Source of the DNA: Glandiceps talaboti
Lineage: Eukaryota; Hemichordata; Enteropneusta; Spengelidae
Assembly (NCBI RefSeq): GCF_964340395.1
Contig: NC_135552.1
Location: 2,135,017 to 2,199,016 of the forward strand
Direction of reading: 5' to 3'
Length of the DNA stretch: 64,000 nucleotides
Shown here: one piece after another, positions 1 to 12,500 of the stretch
Numbering within the stretch: position 1 is the stretch's first letter
How the letters are laid out: every line of letters begins with the position of its first letter
Notes under the pieces: model-generated
Databases searched by the model: none
Seen by the model: only the letters and a program-made list of their open reading frames with translations
What the model was told of the DNA's origin: nothing
Program-made: the position numbers and the translations under genes

Positions 1-2551
1 AAGCTATACAGACGATCAGTGATATATTTGATTATGCAGCGTCGGGAATGAAATCGTCTAATATACTAAGAAATCATGAATGATCTCAACCAGTATGGTG
101 GGACAAAGACTGTAGAGTAGCCAAGAATGAAAAATATAGACTCCTTAATAAATTTAGACTTTCGAATAATGGAAATGACCTGTTCTTATATAGAGCAGCT
201 AAGAATAATTTCAAAGCTATCTGTCGACGAAAGAAAGTATCATTTGAAGAGAAACAGAAACAAAAAGTATTAGAAGCAAAACATGATCCAGTAAAGTTCT
301 GGGGATTGTTACGTAACTTGAGACGTAATGTCTTCTGGTGATATTACAACTGACCAATGGTATAATTATTTTTGTGGACTGCTTAACAACACTACGTCAT
401 CTCACATTGATACTGCGTTTCGTGAAACCGTCACCACGCGAGTTGAGAATCACGATCATCATTGTGACCATTGTGATGAGAATGTTCCCAATGACCTCAA
501 TGCAACAATTTCTTTAGATGAAATTATTAAAGCCATTCGCTGTATGCCAAATAACAAAGCACCTGGTTATGACGGGCTAGTTATTGAGTTCTTTAAACAA
601 AGTTTACCTCGACTGAGTACAGTGTTAAACCTCTTATTCAACAGCATTTTCTCTAGCGGTAATTTCCCTGCAAGCTGGAGTAAAGCTATTATTACGCCAC
701 TACATAAAAAGGGAAGTCTTAGTGATGTAAATAACTACAGGGGCATTTCCCTTCTTCCAGTAATGAGTAAAATATTCACCAAAATTCTGAATTTCCGTTT
801 GGAAAGTTGGTGCTATCAAAATAAAATCATATCGGAAGCGCAGGGTGGCTTTCGTCGCCGTTACAGTACAGTGGACAATATATTTACGCTTCAAGCTATG
901 GCAGCCAAGTATCTTACTATGAAGAAGGGAAGGTTGTTTATTGTATTTTCATTGACTTTTCAAAGGCATTTGACTCTATTCAACATGATTTATTATGGGA
1001 CAAACTGATTAGATATGGTATACATGGTAAATTTCTTTCTGTTCTGAGATCAATGTATAGGAGCTTACGGTCTTGTGTAAATACGCCGGCTGGTATTACT
1101 GACTATTTTAGGTGTACAATTGGGACGCGTCAAGGCTGTATGCTTAGTCCTGTCTTGTTTTCTTTATTCATTAATGACCTGGTCTCTTACACAAATAAGG
1201 TTGGTTGTGAAGGTGTTTATATCGACAAAGAAGTTCAAAACCTCAATATCTTAATGTACATATGTATGCCGATGATGTGGCTGAGGGATCGGACATGCCA
1301 ATTCACACTGAAAGACAAATTAATCAGCTACAGTTATTTTGTTCTCATTGGGGTGTAAGTGTAAATTTAGACAAAACTCAAATTGTGGTGTTCCGCAGGG
1401 GAGGTTGTCTAAAGAAAATTGAAAGATGGTTCTTGGGAAAACGACCAATTAAAGTCGTCCCTCACTACAAGTATTTAGGCCAAATTTTTTCGTCAAGACT
1501 TAGTTGGAGCCCAACCAAGAAAAACCAGGCTTCACAAGGAAGGAAGGCCATGTTTCAACTTAAGACTTTGCTAAGGAAGCTGGGTGGAATGTCCATGTCC
1601 GACTCTTTCAAACTTTTTGATACTTATGTTACACCTATTTTACTGTATGGTAGTGAAATTTGGGGTTATGAAAATTCCCCCCAGGTTGAACAAGTTCATT
1701 ATCAGTTCTGTAAATTTCTTTTGAATGTTAGTGGGAAAACAAATGATTTAGCAGCAATAGGAGAGTGTGGTAGATTTCCCATCTGTGTCATGTATTTTAA
1801 AAGGTGCGTGAGCTATTGGTTAAAAATATTAGAAATGGACACTGATAGATACCCCTATAAATGCTACATTATGTTGAAAAGATTAGAAGAAGTAAGGAGT
1901 ATAAAATCAGTCAACTGGGCTTTTAACGTCAAATCTTTAATTTGCCGCCTTGGATTCGGCCATGCATGGTTGAACCAGGGTGTAGGCTCCACTAGTCAGT
2001 TTTTGTCTGAATTCACCCAAAGATTAAAAGACTGTGCTAGTCAGATCTGGCACGAAGATATCGAATCATCTCCTAGGCTTCGTTCCTACCACACTTTCAA
2101 ATCAATGCTTGAACCAGAGAGATATTTAAGTTGTGTTAAAATGTGTAAATTTAGAACAGCACTGTCAAGATTTCGCTGCTCCTCGCATCCTTTGCAAATT
2201 GAGAGGGGACGACATGAAAACATTCCTGCTGACCAAAGATTTTGCAAATACTGTATTACACATAATTTGTACTGTATTGAGGACGAGTACCATTTCTTAG
2301 CAATTTGTCCGCTCTACAAGGACCTTCGTAAAGAAATGTTACCAAGGTGGTTTTGTTTAAACCCTTCCTATGATAAGTTCCTTTCACTTTTGAATTCAGA
2401 TAATATAACTTATCTAAATAATTTAGCTTCATTTATTTATTTTGCAATGAAAAATAGAGAGGAATCTCCCTCTATGAACTGAAACGCTTGTATTACTGTT
2501 TGCTCTTTGGGCCTGTGGCCTTATTGTTATGAAATAAACTGATTGATTGGT
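1..2551 (+). pseudogene. Decayed LINE (non-LTR retrotransposon) reverse-transcriptase region
   Basis: Part of a LINE ORF2-type polyprotein, entered at the window edge after any endonuclease. The linker (WWDKDC, then a basic stretch to FWGLLRNLRR) reads in one frame at 3-335 with an in-frame TGA at 81-83. The RT continues in a second frame at 328-945 (NNKAPGYDG, PLHKKG, NYRGISLLP, GGFRRRYSTVDN), returns to the first frame at about 945-1260 (FIDFSKAFDS, GTRQGCMLSPVLFSLFINDL) and moves to the third at 1262-2482, beginning with the YADD catalytic box. A C-terminal Cys/His segment (CKYC ... EDEYHFLAICPLY) ends at the stop at 2480-2482. Three frameshifts and one nonsense codon make it non-functional. 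The short 3' tail has AAATAAA and a GATTGATTG end. The family should be an APE-type LINE; I cannot fix the clade. Confidence 0.9.
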
Positions 2552-2870
2552 GTACATGTACATGCAGTACAGAATCATTGTAACTTATATTCAGATACAG
2601 ATTCAGATAGTTTATTGCTATATGTACTGGTAACTGTTCAGGACTTAACAATCTCTATCATTACATTCAGACATCTACAATGCATGAAATGAAAAGACAT
2701 ACATGTACTACAATGTATAGTGTAGGTAATTTACCGATCAGTACAAAGCACAGATACAGACTAGGTCAGGTATAGATTGAATATTTATTTTGGACTCAAA
2801 TTCACATTCGGATCTAAAGATACGTTATCTCTTTTTATTTACAATATATTGCTTTCATGGCAAATTTCAC
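2552..2870. other. Intergenic, no feature seen
   Basis: AT-rich sequence following the LINE tail. I see no coding exon, hairpin or tandem array in it. Confidence 0.5.
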
Positions 2871-3036
2871 TGAGTTAGAAGGGTTATGGATATAGTCTTG
2901 ACCTGCCAATGTCGAGTTAGAAGGGTTATGGGTATAGTCTTGACCTGCCAATGTCATCGAGTTAGAAGGGTTATGGGTATAGTCTTGACCTGCCAATGTC
3001 ATTGAGTTAGAAGGGTTATGGATATAGTCTTGACTA
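2871..3036. repeat. Short tandem repeat, 42-45 bp x 4
   Basis: Four units of a 42-45 bp sequence beginning GAGTTAGAAGGGTTATGG and ending TTGACCTGCCAATGTC. Units differ by a few substitutions and by a 3-bp insertion (ATC or ATT) at the junction. Confidence 0.9.
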
Positions 3037-3343
3037 GTCTTGCTACTAGATGTTTGGGCTTTCTTTCGATGCTATAACTATAAGCGAACGAAGTTCGCAT
3101 GTGAGGCCTTGCCCGAACAGTCTAGTGAATGTCATTTTCAGACCAGACATTCCATTGAGATTACAATAAGCGGTGGGTTGGGCCATATATGCATATATAT
3201 ACTTTAATATATTCAATCTCTGCACGCAGGTGTTGACAAACACATTTATGTCATTACTATGTCTTATCAGTTTATGGTAATTGTGTTTGATGAGTGTGTA
3301 GACGTTGTCATTCACACATTTTAGTTAACGCATTGGTGGTTAT
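3037..3343. other. Intergenic, no feature seen
   Basis: No exon-like or repeated structure was recognised here. Confidence 0.4.
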
Positions 3344-4254
3344 TAGTCCCCGCGGACGAAGTCCGGAACGGGGACTTATGGATTGGGTTCCGTCTGTTCG
3401 TCCGTGCGTCCGTGCGTGCGTCCGTCCGTCCGTCCGTCCGCAGCCGTTTCTTGGAGATGCCTGGACCGATTTTTTTCAAACTTGGTACAGGGGCAACATG
3501 CTATGGCATACATATGCACATCAATTTGTTCTATGATACGATCCAATATGGCCGCCTAGCAACCATTTTGTTTGTGAATTTTCATGTCCAAAGCCATAAC
3601 TCAGACATGCTTGAACAGATCTCATTCAAAGTTGGTATTAGGACAGTGGTCTATGACATACATGTGCATATCCATTTTCGTCGTGATATGATCCAATATG
3701 GCTGCCTGGCAGCCATTTTGTTTGTGAATTTTGCATGTCCAAAGCCATAACTCAGACATGCTTGAACATATCTCATTCAAAGTTGGTATTAGGACAGTGT
3801 TCTATGACATACATGTGCATATCCATTTTCGTCGTGATACGATCCAATATGGCTGCCTGGCAGCCATTTTGTTTGTGAATTTTCCATGTCCAAAGCCATT
3901 ACTAAGACATGCTTGAACAGATCTCATTCAAAGTTGGTATTAGGACAGCGTTCTATGACATATGTATATCCATTTTCGTCGTGATACGATCCAATATGGC
4001 TGCGTGGCAGCCATTTTGTTTGTGAATTTTCCATGTCCAAAGCCATAACTCAGACTCCATTTTCATTGTGATATGATCCCCCATACCCAACCAATCCTTT
4101 ATTGTTGTAGGCATGTTACATGTCCAACAAGCACACACAACATATCTAAGTCTGTTTGTTTTAGGTTCACAAATGTTGTTGCGTGATCACAGTAGTGATA
4201 ATTCCTTAAAACCCAATTATAGCGGGGCTATGTCATTCTCAATGACTTGTTTTT
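3344..4254 (+). repeat. Interspersed repeat family A, long copy with nested-hairpin head
   Basis: The head folds as a double hairpin: outer stem AGTCCCC/GGGGACT (3345-3351 with 3370-3376) enclosing CGGAC-GAA-GTCCG. A (GTCC)n/(GTGC)n tract follows at about 3397-3440. The body then holds about four 147-151 bp internal tandem units, marked by CCATTTTG at 3563, 3713, 3864 and 4011. The copy ends with a small hairpin, GTCATT-CTC-AATGAC, near 4230-4245. Other copies in the window are at 12961-13169 (5' part only) and 30722-31540. No transposase or RT is encoded, so it is non-autonomous or of unknown mobility. Confidence 0.85.
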
Positions 4255-5386
4255 ACAAGCATGGGTCAAAAAATGTGATTTGTGGTCAAAAAGCTTAAAC
4301 TCCAACAAAAGTACTGGGCAGATTGGCATGAAATTTTATGTGGACATTCTTAGATGTGAGTAAATTAAGATTTGTTCATGACACGATGATTCCCTTAGTG
4401 ATATGCAAATTAGGGCTAAAAATGTGTCTTTTTGGGCAAAAACCTATAATTCCAAAACTACTCAGCAGATTGGGCTGAAATTTAAGAGGGATGCATCTGT
4501 TGGGGTGTAGATGAAGAACTATTAAGCATATAATGATCTCATCATTAAAATGCAAATTAGGTGTAAAAATGTGAATTTTGGTCAAAAATTTATATCTCAA
4601 AAAGTACTTGGTCAAGGAGACTTAAATTAGGTGACATGTTTCTAGAAGTGTTATTCTGCAGATTTTCTTCAAAATATTTTGACACAATTGGCCCTAGCAA
4701 CCATGACCATGCCCTTGGTAACAACAGAGTGGCAGTATATTTTGCTCAAATAATATCATCTGGTAGGCAAGTGAGTAAACATTCAAAAAATGTATGCAAA
4801 TATCCCTAGCCCATAGCAACAGCCAAATGGTCATGTATTTCACAAAGATAACAACAGGGATTAATAGACAATTGAGCAAACATTCAAAACATGTATGTAA
4901 ATTTGCCTAGCAACAAGACCACACCCATAGCAACAACCAATTCACATATATTGCAGATAACAGGAATTGAAAGACATGAATAAACATTCAAAATATGTAT
5001 GTAAATTTGCCTAGCAACAAGACCACGCCCATAGCAACAGTCAAATAATCATGTATATTGCAAAGATAACAGGAATTGAAAGACAAATGAATAAACATTC
5101 AATAAATGTATGCAAATGTGCCTAGCAACAAGACGACACCCATAGCAACAGCGAAATGATCACGTATAATGCAAAGATAATATCAGGAATTCATACACAA
5201 GTGAACAAAAACATTAAAGAATGTATTCAAATATATCTAACAACATGACCACGCCCATAGCAACAGCCAAATGATAGCGTATATCACAAAGATAGCAACA
5301 TGGTTGGATAGGCAACTGGATCGTCATTCACCAAACAGACTAGTTAAACACTACAGTTGTGCTACAACGCCATTGGCGGTATTTTG
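4255..5386 (+). repeat. Interspersed repeat family B, body and 3' end
   Basis: The first part contains repeated modules of the type 'GGTCAAAAA..TATAATTCCAAAACTACT..CAGATTGGGCTGAAATT'. From about 4690 there are about six 105-115 bp tandem units built on CCTAGCAACAAGACCACGCC and CATAGCAACAGCCAAATGAT. The copy ends at 5353-5386 with the conserved module ACAGTTGTGCTACAA plus the small hairpin CGCCATTGGCG. Related copies lie at 14500-15478, 22280-22575, 39371-39790 and 42480-42860, and a partial one at 40124-40400. The head of this family (hairpin plus (GT)n) is seen only in the 39-43 kb copies. Confidence 0.8.
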
Positions 5387-5467
5387 TTTAATGTCTTGTC
5401 AATGTGGGATTTTAGTATCATTTCATAATGTTATACATACACAGTATGTACATTTATTTTCTTGCAG

Positions 5468-5637
5468 TGTGGGGTTTTAGTTTCCTGAGTGTTACCATCA
5501 TAAACTTGTGTTCACTAGTTGGTGTGGTGATTGTGCCATTCATGGGAAAGAAGATATACCAACATATTCTCATGTTTTTGATCTGTTTGGCGGTAGGAAC
5601 TCTGTCAGGAAGTGCTCTCCTACATTTGCTTCCAGAG
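5468..5637 (+). CDS. SLC39A14-like: ZIP transporter exon 1 of 6 in window (helices 1-2)
   Basis: The acceptor is CTTGCAG at 5461-5467 and the donor GTAAGA at 5638. The exon begins with two bases of a split codon (phase 1) and reads (V)WGFSFLSVTIINLCSLVG, which is membrane helix 1. Helix 2 follows (ILMFLICLAVGTLSGSALLHLLPE) and the exon stops exactly after the ZIP signature HLLPE. WGF-LSVT is the usual opening of the ZIP membrane domain in the SLC39A8/14 branch. The upstream exon (signal peptide and extracellular domain) was not found between 2.5 and 5.4 kb, where sequence is repetitive. Confidence 0.88.
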
Positions 5638-6234
5638 GTAAGAAAGAAGATATGAATAAATGACTCATTGCACACGTCATTATCTGAAAATAGACAATGT
5701 ATTATTTTAATACGGTTGTAGATAATGGCAATCTGATTAATATCTGTTGAAGGAGAAGGCTGAATTTGCACTGTATTTCATGGCTACATTGCTTGTCTTT
5801 CACATTCTGTTTTGTTAATGTTTTTGGTGACTCGCTGCCTTAACAAAGCAAACTGAAACTCTTCCTTAGTCAGATCATAGGTAAAATCTACCAGAATTTC
5901 ACAATCGCTATTTAAAGGGAGGCAAGGAAGGTATGCTCTCTAAAGCAGGGTATCATGCAGCACTGTCTTGTCATAATCTAGCAACTTTGTGTTATTTTAT
6001 CCCTTCTTTTATATAGTGGTGATTCAAAAGAAAGAATTTAACATAACAAAGTTTTACTCATTAGTTGCAGAACAACAAATGTTATTTATCATCAGTGGGC
6101 ACTCTTGTAAGGGTGGAGGGGGTTACCTTATTTTGAGATGAAAACAGGCACTGATCATGTGTTTAGAGAAAAGATATTCCCATGAGTAATCAATATATGT
6201 TGTGATATCATTTTCTAACTATTTTAATTTCAAG
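5638..6234 (+). other. ZIP intron, unique sequence
   Basis: A 597-bp phase-0 intron of ordinary AT-rich sequence, with no repeat array seen. It is the only short unexpanded intron of this gene in the window. Confidence 0.7.
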
Positions 6235-6354
6235 GCACATGGGATTTTAGTGCTGGACTTGGAGTATTGTCTGAAAAACCTGACAGTCATTGGTGGTATT
6301 TATCTTTTCTTTCTTACGGAAAAAATGATGAAGATGTATGTAGTGAAAAGGAAG
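6235..6354 (+). CDS. SLC39A14-like: ZIP transporter exon 2 of 6 (helix 3)
   Basis: A 120-bp exon (40 codons) in phase 0 on both sides, after acceptor TTTCAAG and before donor GTATGG. It begins AHG, continuing the LLPE-A(H/F)G junction typical of ZIPs. It contains helix 3 (NLTVIGGIYLFFLTEKMMKM) and ends in basic residues VVKRK at the start of the cytosolic loop. The last 9-10 bases of the exon and its 5' splice site are the seed of the 50-bp minisatellite that follows directly. Confidence 0.88.
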
Positions 6355-9300
6355 GTATGGAATCTAATCTTTACCACTAATACATGTATATGGTACAAAG
6401 GAAGGTATGGAATCTAATCTTTACCACTAATACATGTATATGGTACAAAGGAAGGTATGGAATCTAATCTTTACCACTAATACATGTACATAGTAAAAAG
6501 GAAGGTATGGAATCTAATCTTTACCACTAATACATGTATATAGTAAAAAGGAAGGTATGGAATCTAATCTTTACTACTAATACATGTATATATTAAAAAG
6601 GAAGGTATGAAATCTAATCTTTACTACTAATACATGTATATAGTAAAAAGGAAGGTATGGAATCTAATCTTTACCACTAATACATGTATATGGTACAAAG
6701 GAAGGTATGGAATCTAATCTTTACCACTAATACATGTATATGGTACAAAGGAAGGTATGAAATCTAATCTTTACCACTAATACATGTATATAGTAAAAAG
6801 GAAGGTATGGAATCTAATCTTTACTACTAATACATGTATATGGTACAAAGGAAGGTATGGAATCTAATCTTTACCACTAATACATGTACATAGTAAAAAG
6901 GAAGGTATGGAATCTAATCTTTACCACTAATACATGTATATAGTAAAAAGGAAGGTATGGAATCTAATCTTTACTACTAATACATGTATATATTAAAAAG
7001 GAAGGTATGGAATCTAATCTTTACCACTAATACATGTACATAGTAAAAAGGAAGGTATGGAATCTAATCTTTACCACTAATACATGTATATAGTAAAAAG
7101 GAAGGTATGAAATCTAATCTTTACTACTAATACATGTATATATTAAAAAGGAAGGTATGAAATCTAATCTTTACTACTAATACATGTATATGGTACAAAG
7201 GAAGGTATGGAATCTAATCTTTACTACTAATACATGTATATGGTACAAAGGAAGGTATGGAATCTAATCTTTACCACTAATACATGTACATAGTAAAAAG
7301 GAAGGTATGAAATCTAATCTTTACCACTAATACATGTATATGGTACAAAGGAAGGTATGGAATCTAATCTTTACTACTAATACATGTATATGGTACAAAG
7401 GAAGGTATGGAATCTAATCTTTACCACTAATACATGTATATGGTACAAAGGAAGGTATGGAATCTAATCTTTACCACTAATACATGTATATAGTAAAAAA
7501 GGAAGGTATGGAATCTAATCTTTACCACTAATACATGTATATGGTACAAAGGAAGGTATGGAATCTAATCTTTACCACTAATACATGTATATAGTAAAAA
7601 AGGAAGGTATGAAATCTAATCTTTACCACTAATACATGTACATAGTAAAAAAGGAAGGTATGGAATCTAATCTTTACCACTAATACATGTATATGGTAAA
7701 AAAGGAAGGTATGAAATCTAATCTTTACCACTAATACATGTATATAGTAAAAAGGAAGGTATGGAATCTAATCTTTACCACTAATACATGTATATATTAA
7801 AAAGGAAGGTATGGAATCTAATCTTTACCACTAATACATGTACATAGTAAAAAAGGAAGGTATGGAATCTAATCTTTACCACTAATACATGTATATAGTA
7901 AAAAGGAAGGTATGGAATCTAATCTTTACCACTAATACATGTACATAGTAAAAAGGAAGGTATGGAATCTAATCTTTACCACTAATACATGTATATGGTA
8001 CAAAGGAAGGTATGGAATCTAATCTTTACCACTAATACATGTATATAGTAAAAAGGAAGGTATGGAATCTAATCTTTACCACTAATACATGTATATAGTA
8101 AAAAGGAAGGTATGGAATCTAATCTTTACTACTAATACATGTATATAGTAAAAAGGAAGGTATGGAATCTAATCTTTACCACTAATACATGTATATATTA
8201 AAAAGGAAGGTATGAAATCTAATCTTTACTACTAATACATGTATATATTAAAAAGGAAGGTATGAAATCAAATCTTTACTACTAATACATGTACATAGTA
8301 AAAAGGAAGGTATGAAATCTAATCTTTACTACTAATACATGTATATATTAAAAAAGGAAGGTATGGAATCTAATCTTTACTACTAATACATGTATATGGT
8401 ACAAAGGAAGGTATGGAATCTAATCTTTACCACTAATACATGTATATGGTACAAAGGAAGGTATGGAATCTAATCTTTACCACTAATACATGTATATATT
8501 AAAAAAGGAAGGTATGAAATCTAATCTTTACTACTAATACATGTATATGGTACAAAGGAAGGTATGGAATCTAATCTTTACCACTAATACATGTATATGG
8601 TACAAAGGAAGGTATGAAATCTAATCTTTACCACTAATACATGTATATGGTACAAAGGAAGGTATGGAATCTAATCTTTACCACTAATACATGTATATAG
8701 TAAAAAAGGAAGGTATGGAATCTAATCTTTACCACTAATACATGTATATGGTACAAAGGAAGGTATGGAATCTAATCTTTACCACTAATACATGTATATA
8801 TTAAAAAGGAAGGTATGGAATCTAATCTTTACCACTAATACATGTATATGGTAAAAAAGGAAGGTATGAAATCAAATCTTTACTACTAATACATGTACAT
8901 ATTAAAAAGGAAGGTATGAAATCTAATCTTTACCACTAATACATGTATATATTAAAAAGGAAGGTATGAAATCTAATCTTTACCACTAATACATGTATAT
9001 GGTACAAAGGAAGGTATGAAATCAAATCTTTACTACTAATACATGTACATATTAAAAAAGGAAGGTATGAAATCTAATCTTTACTACTAATACATGTATA
9101 TAGTAAAAAGGAAGGTATGAAATCTAATCTTTACCACTAATACATGTATATAGTAAAAAGGAAGGTATGGAATCTAATCTTTACTACTAATACATGTATA
9201 TATTAAAAAGGAAGGTATGGAATCTAATCTTTACCACTAATACATGTATATAGTAAAAAGGAAGGTATGGAATCTAATCTTTACCACTAATACATGTATA

Positions 9301-9540
9301 TGGTAAAAAAGGAAGGTATGAAATCTAATCTTTACCACTAATACATGTATATAGTAAAAAGGAAGGTATGGAATCTAATCTTTACCACTAATACATGTAT
9401 ATATTAAAAAAGGAAGGTATGGAATCTAATCTTTACCACTAATACATGTATATATTAAAAAAGGAAGGTATGAAATCTAATCTTTACTACTATAGTAAAA
9501 AGGAAAGTATGGAATCTAATCTTTACCACTAATACATATA
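6345..9540 (+). repeat. 50-bp minisatellite seeded at the exon 2 splice donor, about 64 copies
   Basis: Units of 50-51 bp carry AAAGGAAG|GTATGG (identical to the exon 2 end and 5' splice site), then AATCTAATCTTTAC and YACTAATACATGTATAT. The first unit overlaps the exon end at about 6345-6354. Common variants are TGGTAC/TAGTAA/TATTAA before the A-run, GTATGG/GTATGA and TACC/TACT. The array fills the first third of the 9.1-kb intron. CTAAT in each unit resembles a branch-point site. The last units (9495-9540) are degraded. Confidence 0.95.
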
Positions 9541-9545
9541 TATAA

Positions 9546-12500
9546 GGGGCTTCACACTTGGATATTTGGTCCGCTCTAGAGCTGCTCTAACTTTTAGTCT
9601 GCTCTAAAAGTACGATAAACGTTTTTAAAAATTGTACAGTTGTGCTACAATGCCATTGGCGGTATTTTTTAGATAACGGAGCAGAAGCAATCCTCCTGAC
9701 AGTAGTTTAGTAGTCCAGTTATGAATTACGTAACGTTAAATAACACTGTCCTTCAAATAGTTCCCTCTAAGGCTCTATGCTATAGTGATAGTAAGTCTTC
9801 AAATAGTTCCCTCTAAAGGCTCTATGCTATAGTGATAGTAAGTCTTCAAATAGTTCCCTCTAAAGGCTCTATGCTATAGTGATAGTAAGTCTTCAAATAG
9901 TTCCCTCTATAAGGCTCTATGCTATAGTGATAGTAAGTCTTCAAATAGTTCCCTCTAAGGCTCTATGCTATAGTGATAGTAAGTCTTCAAATAGTTCCCT
10001 CTATAAGGCTCTATGCTATAGTGATAGTAAGTCTTCAAATAGTTCCCTCTATAAGGCTCTATGCTATAGTGATAGTAAGTCTTCAAATAGTTCCCTCTAT
10101 AAGGCTCTATGCTATAGTGATAGTAAGTCTTCAAATAGTTCCCTCTAAGGCTCTATGCTATAGTGATAGTAAGTCTTCAAATAGTTCCCTCTAAGGCTCT
10201 ATGCTATAGTGATAGTAAGTCTTCAAATAGTTCCCTCTAAGGCTCTATGCTATAGTGATAGTAAGTCTTCAAATAGTTCCCTCTAAGGCTCTATGCTATA
10301 GTGATAGTAAGTCTTCAAATAGTTCCCTCTAAGGCTCTATGCTATAGTGATAGTAAGTCTTCAAATAGTTCCCTCTAAGGCTCTATGCTATAGTGATAGT
10401 AAGTCTTCAAATAGTTCCCTCTAAGGCTCTATGCTATAGTGATAGTAAGTCTTCAAATAGTTCCCTCTATAAGGCTCTATGCTATAGTAATAGTAAGTCT
10501 TCAAATAGTTCCCTCTATAAGGCTCTATGCTATAGTGATAGTAAGTCTTCAAATAGTTCCCTCTATAAGGCTCTATGCTATAGTGATAGTAAGTCTTCAA
10601 ATAGTTCCCTCTATAAGGCTCTATGCTATAGTGATAGTAAGTCTTCAAATAGTTCCCTCTAAGGCTCTATGCTATAGTGATAGTAAGTCTTCAAATAGTT
10701 CCCTCTAAGGCTCTATGCTATAGTGATAGTAAGTCTTCAAATAGTTCCCTCTATAAGGCTCTATGCTATAGTGATAGTAAGTCTTCAAATAGTTCCCTCT
10801 ATAAGGCTCTATGCTATAGTGATAGTAAGTCTTCAAATAGTTCCCTCTAAGGCTCTATGCTATAGTGATAGTAAGTCTTCAAATAGTTCCCTCTATAAGG
10901 CTCTATGCTATAGTGATAGTAAGTCTTCAAATAGTTCCCTCTATAAGGCTCTATGCTATAGTGATAGTAAGTCTTCAAATAGTTCCCTCTAAGGCTCTAT
11001 GCTATAGTGATAGTAAGTCTTCAAATAGTTCCTCTATAAGGCTCTATGCTATAGTGATAGTAAGTCTTCAAATAGTTCCCTCTATAAGGCTCTATGCTAT
11101 AGTGATAGTAAGTCTTCAAATAGTTCCCTCTATAAGGCTCTATGCTATAGTGATAGTAAGTCTTCAAATAGTTCCCTCTATAAGGCTCTATGCTATAGTG
11201 ATAGTAAGTCTTCAAATAGTTCCCTCTATAAGGCTCTATGCTATAGTGATAGTAAGTCTTCAAATAGTTCCCTCTATAAGGCTCTATGCTATAGTGATAG
11301 TAAGTCTTCAAATAGTTCCCTCTATAAGGCTCTATGCTATAGTGATAGTAAGTCTTCAAATAGTTCCCTCTATAAGGCTCTATGCTATAGTGATAGTAAG
11401 TCTTCAAATAGTTCCCTCTATAAGGCTCTATGCTATAGTAATAGTAAGTCTTCAAATAGTTCCCTCTATAAGGCTCTATGCTATAGTGATAGTAAGTCTT
11501 CAAATAGTTCCCTCTATAAGGCTCTATGCTATAGTAATAGTAAGTCTTCAAATAGTTCCCTCTAAGGCTCTATGCTATAGTGATAGTAAGTCTTCAAATA
11601 GTTCCCTCTATAAGGCTCTATGCTATAGTGATAGTAAGTCTTCAAATAGTTCCCTCTATAAGGCTCTATTCTATAGTGATAGTAAGTCTTCAAATAGTTC
11701 CCTCTATAAGGCTCTATGCTATAGTGATAGTAAGTCTTCAAATAGTTCCCTCTATAAGGCTCTATGCTATAGTGATAGTAAGTCTTCAAATAGTTCCCTC
11801 TATGGCTCTATGCTATAGTAATAGTAAGTCTTCAAATAGTTCCCTCTATGGCTCTATGCTATAGTGATAGTAAGTCTTCAAATAGTTCCCTCTATAAGGC
11901 TCTATGCTATAGTGATAGTAAGTCTTCAAATAGTTCCCTCTATAAGGCTCTATGCTATAGTGATAGTAAGTCTTCAAATAGTTCCCTCTATAAGGCTCTA
12001 TGCTATAGTGATAGTAAGTCTTCAAATAGTTCCCTCTATAAGGCTCTATGCTATAGTGATAGTAAGTCTTCAAATAGTTCCCTCTATAAGGCTCTATGCT
12101 ATAGTAATAGTAAGTCTTCAAATAGTTCCCTCTATAAGGCTCTATGCTATAGTGATAGTAAGTCTTCAAATAGTTCCCTCTATAAGGCTCTATGCTATAG
12201 TGATAGTAAGTCTTCAAATAGTTCCCTCTATAAGGCTCTATGCTATAGTAATAGTAAGTCTTCAAATAGTTCCCTCTATAAGGCTCTATGCTATAGTGAT
12301 AGTAAGTCTTCAAATAGTTCCCTCTATAAGGCTCTATGCTATAGTAATAGTAAGTCTTCAAATAGTTCCCTCTAAGGCTCTATGCTATAGTGATAGTAAG
12401 TCTTCAAATAGTTCCCTCTATAAGGCTCTATGCTATAGTGATAGTAAGTCTTCAAATAGTTCCCTCTATAAGGCTCTATTCTATAGTGATAGTAAGTCTT

